Notes: generated by a model not told the origin, from the letters alone. A stretch of DNA of 64,000 bases from Streptomyces wedmorensis (GCF_000716445.1 NZ_JNWK01000039.1:1-64000); one strand, 5' to 3'; shown: positions 16,863-25,632, counted from the stretch's first letter. A program made the numbers and translations.

Positions 16863-18646
16863 GCGAGGCTCCAGGGGTCGGGAACGGCGGGGGCACCGTG
16901 CGCGTCCCGGCCGATCTGGCCGGACAGGCGCGGGTCGTGGTGAAGGGCGGAGAGGTCGGTGGTGACGGCGGTGACGGTGAGGCCGTGGCCGCGCAGTCGG
17001 TCCAGGGCGTCCTCGGTGCACAGTCCCGTGACGTCGTACGCCACGGCGGCGGGCGCGCTGGTGTCGCTGGGGGCGATCCAGCCGTCGGAGGTCCGGAGCG
17101 GGTGCCGGAATCCGGCGGGGCGACGGGGATCGACGCCGGCAGCGGCCCGTGACAGGTCTGGGGCGAGGAGGGTGTCGGCCGCGCCGAGCAGTGAGGAGTC
17201 GACTCGTACGCCGTGGCCCGTCCGCTCGCGCAGGAGCAGGCCCGCGAGGACGGCCTCGGTGCCGTGCAGGCCGCCCAGGACGTCGAGAAGCGTCATGAGG
17301 GAGGGGGCGGATGGTTCACCGGCCGGGTGGACGGCCTCCCCCACGCCGGTGCGTGCTTGCACCATGAAGTCGGTGCCCATCGGCGCGTCGTCGATCCGGT
17401 CGGCCCAGCCGCCTGCGTACGCGTAGACGAGGGACGGGTTGACGGTGGTGAGGTGCTCGGCGTCGAGCTCCAGTTCCGCCGCTTTGCCCGGTGCCCAGTT
17501 GTGCAGGAACACGTCGGCCTCGGCGACGAGTTCACGGAGTCTCCGTCGGTCCCCGGGCGCCTTGATGTCGATCTCCACCGCCTCCTTTCCCCGGTTGAGC
17601 GCGAGCCAGCGGGCGGAGATCCCGTCGCAGGCCGGCGGCATGCCCCGGAGCGGGTCACCGCCCGGGGGCTCGATCCGGATCACACGGGCGCCGAGCAGGC
17701 CCAGCAGGTGCGCGGCGAGTGGCGCCTGGATCCGGCGGCCCGCCTCCAGGACGGTCAGTCCGGCCAGCGGCCGGTCCGCCGTGTCGGCCGCGGCGGTCGC
17801 CGGGCGGCCCGGACCGAGCGTGCGCAGGGACCACGGGTCGGCGCCGCCGTCCTCGCCGGCACGCTCGGCGAGCGTGCGCAGTCGGCACACCTCGGCTCCG
17901 GAGACCGCGGCGGCCTGCCGGATCCGCGCCCACGAGTGCCGACGGGTCACCTCGTGCAGCTCTGCCGGGAAGGGCGCGCAGGCGGTGGCGTACCGGAACT
18001 GGAAGGGCCGCCAGCCCGCCCGTATCGCGTCGGCGGGAGCCTCCAGAGCGCGCCAGAACGCCGCCCAGGCCCCCGGGTCGAGCGTCTCCAGTTCGAACAG
18101 GACGCCGTCGGCGGAGGTGAACGGCGGTCCGCCCGGCGCGGGTTCGACGGCTTCCGGCTCGTCGGCACCGGCCGCGGCGAGGTACTGGGAGACGGTGAGC
18201 AGTCCGGCCCTGTCGGCCGTCGTCGTCCGTACGCGGGCCGGAGGGCCGCCCCGGGCGTGCCCGACGAGCCCTGCGAGCAGCCCCTGGACGGTGAGCACAC
18301 CGGTGGCGGTCGCCAGATAGTCGACGGCGAGGCCGCGCGGGGCACCGTGGCGGCGGCCATGGACGGCCATGACACCGGTGACGGCCTGGGCGGTGGCCTC
18401 GTCCTCGATCCCGGAGCCGGCCGCTCCCCATGCGGTGCGGGCCGTGAGGGGCGCGAACCCCCCGCCGCCGAGCGTGATGCACTCCGGGGCGCCGTCCCGC
18501 ACCGTCGCCCCGAGTCGTCGCAGGTGGTCGGAGACGACCCGGGTCAGGGGCTCGGGGCCACCGATGTCGCACCGCAGTACGTCGAGCGGACGGGCTGTGT
18601 CGAGCGGGCGGCGGACCGCGGTGTGCGCGGTCGCTGATGACGCCAT
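16859..18646 (-). CDS. Class III CoA-transferase (CaiB/BaiF family) with divergent N-terminal half
   Basis: 595 residues from ATG 18646, with GGAGAGG just upstream. Residues 310 onward are a CaiB/BaiF domain: PLAGLTVLEAGRRIQAPLAA, RVIRIEPPGGDPLRG, DVFLHNWAPG and the expected catalytic Asp in LLDVLGGLHG. The first 300 residues also resemble a CaiB-type fold but lack clear catalytic motifs; family members average about 400 residues, so this is probably an internal duplication or fusion in which one half is structural. It would move CoA between acids in the cytosol. Its stop is coupled to the ligase start. The gene is divergent from the acyl-CoA dehydrogenase. Confidence 0.75.
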   Translation of the reverse strand: MASSATAHTAVRRPLDTARPLDVLRCDIGGPEPLTRVVSDHLRRLGATVRDGAPECITLGGGGFAPLTARTAWGAAGSGIEDEATAQAVTGVMAVHGRRHGAPRGLAVDYLATATGVLTVQGLLAGLVGHARGGPPARVRTTTADRAGLLTVSQYLAAAGADEPEAVEPAPGGPPFTSADGVLFELETLDPGAWAAFWRALEAPADAIRAGWRPFQFRYATACAPFPAELHEVTRRHSWARIRQAAAVSGAEVCRLRTLAERAGEDGGADPWSLRTLGPGRPATAAADTADRPLAGLTVLEAGRRIQAPLAAHLLGLLGARVIRIEPPGGDPLRGMPPACDGISARWLALNRGKEAVEIDIKAPGDRRRLRELVAEADVFLHNWAPGKAAELELDAEHLTTVNPSLVYAYAGGWADRIDDAPMGTDFMVQARTGVGEAVHPAGEPSAPSLMTLLDVLGGLHGTEAVLAGLLLRERTGHGVRVDSSLLGAADTLLAPDLSRAAAGVDPRRPAGFRHPLRTSDGWIAPSDTSAPAAVAYDVTGLCTEDALDRLRGHGLTVTAVTTDLSALHHDPRLSGQIGRDAHGAPAVPDPWSLA

Positions 18647-18790
18647 GCCTCTCCTCTCCTGGCGCGGCGGCGATGGCCGTCGCACGGGGACTTCCACGGT
18701 CACGGGAACCGGGGGGCCGGTACGCCCGACCACTTCCACGGGCAGGCAGTCGGACGTGTGTTCTGCCGAGTTCCCGAGATGGAGGAATCA

Positions 18791-19972
18791 GTGACGGATC
18801 ATGACGTAACGGATGTCGATCTGCTGCGGAAGCGGGTCTCCTCGTTCGTCCGTGACCGTGTGTTCCCCGTGGAGCAGGTGCTCGACGCGGGCGGGCCGCC
18901 CGCCGGGGAACTGCGCGAGCGGCTGCGCGAGGAGGCCCGGAAGGCCGGTTTGTGGGCACTTCCCCTCCCCGCCGAACTGGGCGGCGGGGGGCTGCCCTTG
19001 AGTGCGTACGCGTCGCTCGCCGAGGCGGAGGGGGCCAGCGACCACGGTCCTGCGGCGCTCGGCTCGGCTTCGCTCCTCGACGCGACCATGCTGGCCCGGC
19101 ACGGTTCGGCCCGGGTGCGCTCGGCCTGCCTCCCCGGCGTGGTCTCCGGCGGTCTCCGCACCTGTTACGCGATGACCGAACCGGACGCACCCGGCACCGA
19201 GCCGACGCTGACGGCGACCCGTGCGGAGCGACTGCCGGGCGGCGGCTGGCTCGTCACCGGCCGGAAGTGGTTCGTGTCGAACGCGGGGCACGCGGACCTG
19301 GTGACCGTACTCGCCCGCACGAGCGGATCGCCAGGAGACCGCACCGGACTGTCGCTCCTGCTCGTTCCGACCGCCTCACCCGGATTCCGGGTCCTGCGCG
19401 AACTGCCGATCCTGGGCGCGACGGGTCAGTACGAGATCGAATTCGACGGCGTCGAGGTCGCCGGTGATCACCTCGTCGGCGACACCGGGCAGGCCCTGGC
19501 CATCGCAAGCGAGCGGCTCCAACTGGGCCGCGCTCTGCGGGCGTTGCGGTGGCTCGGTCAGGCGCAGCGGGCCTTCGACCTCCTCTGCGACCGCGCCACG
19601 GAACGCCAGGGCGCACGAGGGCCGCTCGCGGACCGCCAGCTTGTCCAACAGCACGTCTTCGAAGCCTTGTTGGCGCTGAGGGCGACACGTCCGCTCGTGT
19701 ACGAGGCGATGGCGCTGGTCGCGGACGGACGCGACGCCCACGTGGAGGTCGGTCTGGCGAAGACGGCGGCGGCCCGCACCCTCCAGGACGTAGCGGACCG
19801 GGCCGTCCAGGTGTTCGGCGCAGCCGGGCTCGGCCCCGACACGCCCCTGCCGGCACTGTTCCGTACCGGGCGAACGGCCCGGATCCTCGACGGACCGGAC
19901 GAGCAGCACGTCTCCTCGGTCGCCCGGCGCGTCCTGCGGAGCCGCCGGAGTGGTGCCGTCACACACGCCTGA
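18791..19972 (+). CDS. Acyl-CoA dehydrogenase
   Basis: 393 residues; start GTG 18791 chosen for GGAGGA 4-5 nt upstream (the ATG at 18758 has none). The typical order is present: N-terminal helices, the middle beta domain (CYAMTEPDAPGTEPTLT, GGWLVTGRKWFVSNAGHADL, GATGQYEIEFDGVEVAGDHL) and C-terminal helices with VQVFGAAGLGPDTPL. The FAD enzyme makes an alpha,beta-double bond in an acyl-CoA. The usual EGT/catalytic Glu stretch is weak, so specificity is not predicted. The 3' end lies in the first unit of a 42-bp tandem repeat. It probably works with the divergent ligase and CoA transferase. Confidence 0.8.
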   Translation: MTDHDVTDVDLLRKRVSSFVRDRVFPVEQVLDAGGPPAGELRERLREEARKAGLWALPLPAELGGGGLPLSAYASLAEAEGASDHGPAALGSASLLDATMLARHGSARVRSACLPGVVSGGLRTCYAMTEPDAPGTEPTLTATRAERLPGGGWLVTGRKWFVSNAGHADLVTVLARTSGSPGDRTGLSLLLVPTASPGFRVLRELPILGATGQYEIEFDGVEVAGDHLVGDTGQALAIASERLQLGRALRALRWLGQAQRAFDLLCDRATERQGARGPLADRQLVQQHVFEALLALRATRPLVYEAMALVADGRDAHVEVGLAKTAAARTLQDVADRAVQVFGAAGLGPDTPLPALFRTGRTARILDGPDEQHVSSVARRVLRSRRSGAVTHA

Positions 19973-20120
19973 GGTCGATCCGGCCGAGAAGCGGGTGCCG
20001 TCACACACGCCTGAGGTCGATCCGGCCGAGAAGCGGGTGCCGTCACACACGCCTGAGGTCGACCCTGCCGAGAAGCGGGTGCCGTCACACACGCCTGAGG
20101 TCGACCCTGCCGAGGAGCGC
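19953..20120. repeat. 42-bp tandem repeat, four units, spanning two convergent stop codons
   Basis: Units start at 19953, 19995, 20037 and 20079. Each contains GTCACACACGCCTGAGGTCGA, which supplies TGA for the forward dehydrogenase frame and, read in reverse, the stop and last codons of the GH88-like gene. Units 1-2 continue GATCCGGCC, units 3-4 GACCCTGCC, so two variants exist. Only unit 1 ends the dehydrogenase and only unit 4 ends the hydrolase. Confidence 0.85.
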
Positions 20121-21173
20121 CGCCAGCCCGACGGCCAGGAAGAAGTCGCCCCAGACGAGTTCGTGTCGGACCGCCGTGCCGCTGTGCGCGTCGTAGCAGC
20201 CGTCGAGGAGCATGCCGGCCGGACGGGTCCCGCCCGGCCGGGTGAGGTGGTCGTGCGCGAGCCGGTGCAGGACTGCCTCCGCGCGCGACCCGCACGCCGT
20301 CGACCATGCGGCTCCGGGGACCAGCGCGAGCTTCATGAGGGCGACCGCGGTGATGGCGGCGGCCGAGGTGTCGAGCAGGCCGTCGGCATGGTGGGCGTCC
20401 GTCGACGGGACCAAGGGGCCGACGAGCATCGCGCAGCCGGAGAGCAGGAGTTCGGCCGCCTGCGTCAGCCGGTCCGTCCGCCAGAACGGGGCGTCCGCGA
20501 GCAGCAGAGCGTCCGCGACGGCGAGGAGGAGCCACGCCTCACCGCGGGTCCAGCCGGGTGCGGGATCCTCTTCGGCCAGCCAGCCGTGCGTCTCGTCCCA
20601 GCGCCATGCCGGGCGGGGGCGCCCGGTGCCTTCGAGGGGCAGGCACAGGTCCAGGTGGCGGTGCACGTGCGCGGCGGCCACCGCCCGCCCCTCGGGTCCG
20701 GCCGAGGCCAGTAGGGGTACGAGGCCGGGGACGCCGTCCGAACGAGCCCGCAGCCGCGCGCCACCGAGGGCCCCACCCCACGGGACGACACCCAGTTCCG
20801 TGTCGAAGGCGCCGACGGCGGCCTTCGCCGCGCGCTCCCTCAGGGCCTGCGCTGCCGCGTCCCCGGCGGCCAGGGCCGTGCCGTACCAGAGGATGAGGCC
20901 GCGGGTCGCGGTGTCCGCCTCGGCCCACAGGGCGAGTCGGGCGGTGGCGGCGGAAGCCGCCGCACGGTCCGTGTCGCCGCCGGTGCGGCCGGCCCGCAGC
21001 CACAGAAGTCCCGCCCAGAAGCCGCCCGTCCACGAGCCGCGTCCCGTGGACGTCCAGCAACCGTCGGCCGGATCGGCGTACAGGGGAAAGCGATCACCCA
21101 CCTGCTCCGAGGTCTCCTCCACGCGGCGAAGCACGAGGTCGAGGGCTTCCTCGGCCCAGCCCGTGCCGGTCAT
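20085..21173 (-). CDS. GH88/GH105-like unsaturated glycoside hydrolase fold protein
   Basis: 362 residues from ATG 21173, overlapping the stop of the upstream MFS gene (ATGA, 21170-21173). An (alpha/alpha)6-barrel is suggested by regularly spaced motifs: GSWTGGFWAGLLWL, RGLILWYGTALAAG, PGWTRGEAWLLLAVADALLL, DTSAAAITAVALMKLA and HELVWGDFFLAVGLAALLG. These match family 88 enzymes, which hydrate and cleave unsaturated uronyl sugars. There is no signal peptide, so it should act in the cytosol on a sugar or conjugate imported by the coupled transporter. Pairing a sugar hydrolase with acyl-CoA genes is unusual. The last codons lie in the 42-bp repeat. Confidence 0.65.
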   Translation of the reverse strand: MTGTGWAEEALDLVLRRVEETSEQVGDRFPLYADPADGCWTSTGRGSWTGGFWAGLLWLRAGRTGGDTDRAAASAATARLALWAEADTATRGLILWYGTALAAGDAAAQALRERAAKAAVGAFDTELGVVPWGGALGGARLRARSDGVPGLVPLLASAGPEGRAVAAAHVHRHLDLCLPLEGTGRPRPAWRWDETHGWLAEEDPAPGWTRGEAWLLLAVADALLLADAPFWRTDRLTQAAELLLSGCAMLVGPLVPSTDAHHADGLLDTSAAAITAVALMKLALVPGAAWSTACGSRAEAVLHRLAHDHLTRPGGTRPAGMLLDGCYDAHSGTAVRHELVWGDFFLAVGLAALLGRVDLRRV

Positions 21174-22393
21174 CGCGAACCGTCCGCGCACGTACGGCGG
21201 TCCCGTACCGCCCAGGCGAGCGCCACGGCCGCCGCGACGGCGAACTCCACGGCGACCAGGACCCAGCCCTCCCCGTACCGCCCGCGCTCCGCGAGGAATC
21301 CGAACAGCGGTGGCCCCACGGCGAAGCCGGCGAAGAAGCCCGCAGCGACCAGCGCGGAGTCCTGACCGGCGCGGCCCGGGGCGGAGCGCTGCATCACGAG
21401 CACCATCGAGACGGCGTTGCCGGAGACGGCGAACACGCCGACCGCCACGGCAGCCGTCCATACCAGCGGTCCGACGTGGACGGCGATGGCCAGGAGCACG
21501 GCCGCTCCCACCGCCCCGCCCGCGAGCAGGCCCGGCATCCATGGCGCCCGGCCGGGTGTGGCGGCGCGGGACCAGCCGACGCGGCCGGCGATCCCTGCGA
21601 CGCCGAGGACGGCGACCAGCGCGCCCGCCACCGTGGGTCCCATGCCGAGGCACTGGGAGCCGAACAGGGCGAGGTAGGTGTTGACGGAGGCGATGCCCGC
21701 GCCGAGGAAGAGCGAGAAGGCGGCCAGCCAGGGCACGGGACCACCGGGGCGGGACCGTGCCGGACCGCTCGTGGCCCGCTTCGGCGGCGGTGCCGCGTCG
21801 GCCGGCAGCCCTCTCCAGGCCCACAGGGCCGCGATGAGCGCGGCACCTGCGGCCACCCAGACCGCACCCCGCCAGCCGATCGCGCTCGCAGCCACGGCGA
21901 GCGGCAACCCGGCGACGAAGGCGCCCAGTTGGACACCGGACTGCTTGGTGCCGGTGACCGCGCCTCGTCTCGACGCCGGTACGGATGCCAGGATCGCCTT
22001 GTTCGTCGCCGGGTTGGCGAGCGCCTGGGGCAGCCCGCCGAGCGCGACGGCCACGAGAAGGAGGCCGGAGCCGGGTGCGGCGCCGATCAGGCCCAACGCC
22101 ACCGCGGAGAGGGCGAGCAGGGCCACGAGGGCGCGGCGGGGGCCGACGCGGTCGACGAGCCGGCCGCCGACGGGCGAGAGGACGGCCGCCGTGCCGAAGC
22201 CCACGGTGGTGGTCAGCCCCAGCACGGACTCCGAGACACCGAGCCGGTCGACGAGACGCGGACCCAGCGCACCGAGCAGGAACAGTTGCATCATCGAGAA
22301 GGCCATGGCCGTCGTCAGCAGAGCGGTCAGCCCGCGAGCCGGCCCCCCTCCGATGCCGGCGGGTGCCCCCGTCGCCGTACCCGCGCTCGTCAC
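21170..22393 (-). CDS. MFS transporter
   Basis: 407 residues from GTG 22393 with GGAGGAG 6 nt upstream (an upstream in-frame ATG lacks a site). About 12 hydrophobic helices; the MFS loop 2-3 motif is present as GGRLVDRVGPRRALVALLAL, and loop 4-5 has PATNKAILASVPASRRGAVT with TGTKQSGVQLG. This subgroup resembles cyanate/organic-anion carriers. With the coupled GH88-like protein it may import the substrate of the 15-22 kb cluster; direction and substrate are inference. Confidence 0.8.
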   Translation of the reverse strand: MTSAGTATGAPAGIGGGPARGLTALLTTAMAFSMMQLFLLGALGPRLVDRLGVSESVLGLTTTVGFGTAAVLSPVGGRLVDRVGPRRALVALLALSAVALGLIGAAPGSGLLLVAVALGGLPQALANPATNKAILASVPASRRGAVTGTKQSGVQLGAFVAGLPLAVAASAIGWRGAVWVAAGAALIAALWAWRGLPADAAPPPKRATSGPARSRPGGPVPWLAAFSLFLGAGIASVNTYLALFGSQCLGMGPTVAGALVAVLGVAGIAGRVGWSRAATPGRAPWMPGLLAGGAVGAAVLLAIAVHVGPLVWTAAVAVGVFAVSGNAVSMVLVMQRSAPGRAGQDSALVAAGFFAGFAVGPPLFGFLAERGRYGEGWVLVAVEFAVAAAVALAWAVRDRRTCADGSR

Positions 22394-22595
22394 CGCGTAC
22401 TCCTCCCCCGTTCGGTGATCGGGCCGAACACCGTCGCCTTCGAGGAGTCGTGGCGCCCGTGCCGGAAGTTCCCGAGGCGCTCTTGTGGGGCGCGTCACAG
22501 TCGCGTACTCATGTCCCGACAGGTCGAGGGGGCGGCCGCGCGACGTCCGTAAGCGCCCTCACGCCTCCGGAGAGGGGTGCAAGGATGGGCGTGCC

Positions 22596-23324
22596 ATGAC
22601 ACCAGGCCGATGTTCGCGAGGAGTGCGGGCCGCGATGTTCGCGGCCGTCTGTGTGCTGCTCGCTGCCACCGGTCACATCCTGATGTCGGGGCGGGGTGTG
22701 CCCGCCTGGACGCTCTCTCTCGTCTTCGCCGCCACCGTGGCGGTCACCTGGGTCCTCGCGAGTCGCGAGCGCGGCCTCCTTGCCGTCACCGGGGCGAGCG
22801 TGGTCGTGCAGAGCGCACTCCACGCGGCCTTCTCCTGGTCCCAACCGACGACGGCGACGGCGATGCCGATGCCGATGCCGATGGGCGACGTGCACGCGGC
22901 ACACACGCACATGTCGCACGCAGCCATGGGCCACGTGCACGCGGCACACACGCACATGTCGCACGCGGCCATGGGCCACGTCGACCTGTCCTCGTCCGTC
23001 GGCATGATCTCCGAAGTCCCGGCAGGGCACGACATGACAAACATGTCCGCATCCTTCGGCATGCTGTCGGCCCACCTCCTGGCCGCCCTCCTGAGCGGAC
23101 TGTGGATGGCGTACGGCGAGCGGGCCGCGTTCCGTCTCCTGTCCGCCGCGTCCCTGCGGCTCTTCCGCCCCCTGCACCCGCTGCTCGCGTCATTCGTCCC
23201 CGTCGTACGGAGCCGGCGTCACTTCCGGCCGGTGCGAGCCGGTGACGAGCGCGTTCCCCGCCAGCTCCTCCTCGCCCATGCGGTCATCTCCCGAGGTCCT
23301 CCCCAGGCACTCGCTGTCCTCTGA
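22596..23324 (+). CDS. His/Met-rich integral membrane protein
   Basis: 242 residues from ATG 22596. About four hydrophobic helices: AMFAAVCVLLAATGHILM, a second after PAWTLSLVF, a third near GLLAVTGASVVVQSALHAAF, and one near SAHLLAALLSGLWMAYG. Between helices 3 and 4 lies a His/Met-rich loop with MPMPMPM and a 15-residue repeat (VHAAHTHMSHAAMGH) present twice, from a 45-bp duplication at 22888-22977. Such loops bind copper or another soft metal. I do not recognise a named family. It is followed in the same direction by an ECF sigma factor and a small His-tailed protein, which suggests a metal-stress locus. Confidence 0.6.
   Translation: MTPGRCSRGVRAAMFAAVCVLLAATGHILMSGRGVPAWTLSLVFAATVAVTWVLASRERGLLAVTGASVVVQSALHAAFSWSQPTTATAMPMPMPMGDVHAAHTHMSHAAMGHVHAAHTHMSHAAMGHVDLSSSVGMISEVPAGHDMTNMSASFGMLSAHLLAALLSGLWMAYGERAAFRLLSAASLRLFRPLHPLLASFVPVVRSRRHFRPVRAGDERVPRQLLLAHAVISRGPPQALAVL
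22888..22977 (+). repeat. 45-bp in-frame duplication in the His/Met loop
   Basis: Two units (22888-22932, 22933-22977) differ at about one base and add 15 residues containing 5 His and 2 Met per copy, so metal-binding capacity is doubled without a frame change. Confidence 0.8.
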
Positions 23325-23480
23325 CAGCCGGCTCCCCGAGCACGACGGCTCCGTTCCGTCCCTCGGGCATCGGTCATGCCGCCACCGCCCGGTCGCGGCC
23401 GGCCGTACCAGTCACCGGCACGGCGCCGCCCTCATCCGCGCGCCGACCGGATTCCCTTTGCCTCATAAGGACTTGTGGCG

Positions 23481-24176
23481 ATGACTCCTGCCCACGACAC
23501 CCTCCTTCAGCGTCCGACGAGCCCCTCCCGCTCGCCACACGCACCGGACGCCGACACCGACGCGGCGACGACACGGCTCGCGCTGGCCGCCCGGGACGGC
23601 GACCCGGACAAGGCCGATCTCTTCGTTCGCGCCCTGCACCGCGACGTCCGGCGCTACGTGACCTACCTCAGCGCCGACCGTCAGGCGGCCGACGACCTCA
23701 CTCAGGAGGTGTTCCTCCGCGCGCTCGCCGCACTGCCCCGTTTCCAGGGACGCTCCTCGGCCCGCACCTGGGTCCTGTCGATAGCCCGCCGGACGGTCGT
23801 CGACAGCCTGCGGCACGCGGCCGCCCGCCCACGTCTGTCCGACCGCGACGACTGGCAGGCCGAGGCCGAACACACCCAGCCCCGTGGACTTCCCGGCTTC
23901 GAGGACGGCGTCGCGCTCGCCGAGCTGCTGTCGGCCATCCCGGCCGAGCGGAAGGACGCCTTCGTCCTCACCCAACTCCTGGGCCTGCCCTACGCCGAGG
24001 CCGCCGCGGCCATCGGTTGCCCCGTCGGCACGGTCCGTTCACGGGTCGCCAGGGCCCGGACCTCCCTGGTCGCCCTGGTCCAAGGCGCCGAGGAAACAGG
24101 GCCGCCACCGGCGCCCGCCCCGCAGGGCGGCGTTCCGGCCCGCAGGCGGTTCACGCGGGCACCGGCGCTCGCCTGA
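23481..24176 (+). CDS. ECF-type RNA polymerase sigma factor
   Basis: 231 residues from ATG 23481 (a GTG 6 bp upstream is possible; AAGGA precedes both). Region 2 is clear (LFVRALHRDVRRYVTYL, ADDLTQEVFLRALAALPRFQ, RTWVLSIARRTVVDSLR) and region 4 follows (LLSAIPAERKDAFVLTQLLG, YAEAAAAIGCPVGTVRSRVA). The Pro/Arg-rich tail has no anti-sigma function. It directs RNA polymerase to a small regulon. No typical anti-sigma gene is adjacent; the flanking His-rich membrane proteins are the best candidates for partners or targets. Confidence 0.85.
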   Translation: MTPAHDTLLQRPTSPSRSPHAPDADTDAATTRLALAARDGDPDKADLFVRALHRDVRRYVTYLSADRQAADDLTQEVFLRALAALPRFQGRSSARTWVLSIARRTVVDSLRHAAARPRLSDRDDWQAEAEHTQPRGLPGFEDGVALAELLSAIPAERKDAFVLTQLLGLPYAEAAAAIGCPVGTVRSRVARARTSLVALVQGAEETGPPPAPAPQGGVPARRRFTRAPALA

Positions 24177-24341
24177 CCGTTCGCTCCGGTTCGAGGACGG
24201 ATACGGGGGCGGGGTCGCGGCATCACGCCGCGCCCCCGTCCCGCCCGTGCACCTGGGAACCGGACCGCGCGACCGTCCGACTCCTCCGGAAACACGGCCC
24301 GGTCCCCCGGTGCCGCACGACGCGTTCCGGAGAGGCGACCG

Positions 24342-24563
24342 ATGGACAAGTCACGCGAATCCTCGTCCCCCGTGGGAGCGACAGGGCGGTTCGGTTCCCC
24401 TCCCATCGTTCTGGGGGGATTCCTCCTGCTGCTGGCCCTGGTCTTCATGGGGTCGTACGCACTCGGAGCAGCGGTCGGGCCGATCGGCCCCGCATCGGAC
24501 GCGCCTTCGGCGACGAGCCCGACGCCCGCCACGGAGGACGCGCACCACGGGGGTCACTCATAA
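24342..24563 (+). CDS. Small single-span membrane protein with His-rich tail
   Basis: 73 residues from ATG 24342 with GGAGAGG 6 nt upstream. One hydrophobic span (PIVLGGFLLLLALVFMGSYA), then a Pro/Thr/Ser linker and the tail EDAHHGGHS, probably facing outside. It lies downstream of the ECF sigma factor; the shared His-rich ends suggest metal binding. Its function is not known. The DHFR-like fragment starts immediately after the stop. Confidence 0.6.
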   Translation: MDKSRESSSPVGATGRFGSPPIVLGGFLLLLALVFMGSYALGAAVGPIGPASDAPSATSPTPATEDAHHGGHS

Positions 24564-24577
24564 CGCGTCGTGGACCG

Positions 24578-24742
24578 GCCGCGGGTCTGATCGACGAGGT
24601 GCGCATGGACGTCGTACCCGTCGTGTTCGGGTCCGGCAAGCGCTGCTTCGGGTCGGTCCACGCGCAGCACCTGTTGGAGGATCCTGACGTGGTGATTCAG
24701 GGCAACCGGGTGCTTCACCTGCGCTATCGGGTGCGCCGTTGA
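24578..24742 (+). pseudogene. C-terminal fragment of a dihydrofolate-reductase-like (RibD C-domain) protein
   Basis: The frame reads GLIDEVRMDVVPVVFGSGKR and ends VVIQGNRVLHLRYRVRR at TGA 24740-24742. This is the end of the DHFR/RibD C-terminal domain common in Streptomyces; the front is gone. It was probably truncated by the neighbouring IS4 element. Confidence 0.6.
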
Positions 24743-24759
24743 CCGATCTGAGCGGGTAC

Positions 24760-25130
24760 GCGAAGAAGTCCACTGCGAACGGCGACACAAGAGAGGATTC
24801 GGCTGCGTGCCGCACCTGATCGGCCCGCCGGGGCCGAGGTGGTTGAGCTGGAGTCCGACCAGCGGATCCGCGCCCGCCATGGCGAATACGTGAGCGGACT
24901 CGACCGACCAGAAGCCTCGGTCAGCGATGACCAGGTCTCCAGGGCCGACGGAGCCGGCCAGCAGCAGGCGGGGGCATCCCGGTGATCCGTAAATCGGACC
25001 ATCCCCGCGACGGCCGGATCGACGGGCGCACGCGTCGCTGAACCGGCGCGGGGCGTGAATCGGCTGGAGCCGCCGTATGCAGGGACGTAGCCAAGACCCT
25101 CGTGTCGGCCCCCGACGTGTTCCCCATGAG
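24760..25130 (-). pseudogene. IS4-family transposase fragment
   Basis: In one reverse frame: GDLVIADRGFWSVESAHVFA, MAGADPLVGLQLNHLGP. The D-R-G-F motif is the second catalytic Asp region of IS4 transposases. Both sides are in other frames, and no start or end is intact. A dead fragment. Confidence 0.65.
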
Positions 25131-25203
25131 AAAGGCTTCCGCTGAGGCGGCCGACGGTTGAAAGCCGCCTCACCGTGAAGCGAACGGGGGCTACGCTCCC
25201 ACC

Positions 25204-25632
25204 GTGACTGCTGCGTGGGAACCGACGACACCGGGCGTGCTGCGACTGCCCTCAGGCCGGCTCGTCCGCGGCAGGGGACTGAGCCGGCCACTCCCCCAGG
25301 GCCCGCAGCCCACTTTCGCGGTCTACCTCCTGGGACACCAGCCACCACCGGTCGCCTGGGAAAGCCGCTGGCTGCGCTGGCCCGACTTCTGGCTGCCTTC
25401 CGACCGCGCCGCGACCACCGCCGCACTGCGTGAGGCATGGGCACGCGCCCAGACGGATCGCGTCGAGATCGCCTGCGCCGGCGGACGCGGACGAACCGGC
25501 ACCGCGCTGGCATGCCTCGCCGTACTCGATGGGGTACCCAACGAAGAGGCCGTCGCCTACGTCCGGGAGCACTACGCTCCACGCGCCGTCGAGACACCGT
25601 GGCAACGCCGTTTCGTCGCCCGCTTCCAGTAA
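25204..25632 (+). CDS. Protein-tyrosine-phosphatase-like enzyme
   Basis: 142 residues from GTG 25204; the ribosome site is poor. It contains a WPD-loop (RWPDFWLPSD, D61) and a P-loop CAGGRGRTGT with nucleophile C91 and Arg R97. The order and spacing fit a compact protein-tyrosine or dual-specificity phosphatase acting in the cytosol. The usual His before the Cys is Ala here (IACAGG), which is atypical. Substrate and partners are unknown. The gene is intact but surrounded by IS4 and other debris. Confidence 0.7.
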   Translation: MTAAWEPTTPGVLRLPSGRLVRGRGLSRPLPQGPQPTFAVYLLGHQPPPVAWESRWLRWPDFWLPSDRAATTAALREAWARAQTDRVEIACAGGRGRTGTALACLAVLDGVPNEEAVAYVREHYAPRAVETPWQRRFVARFQ

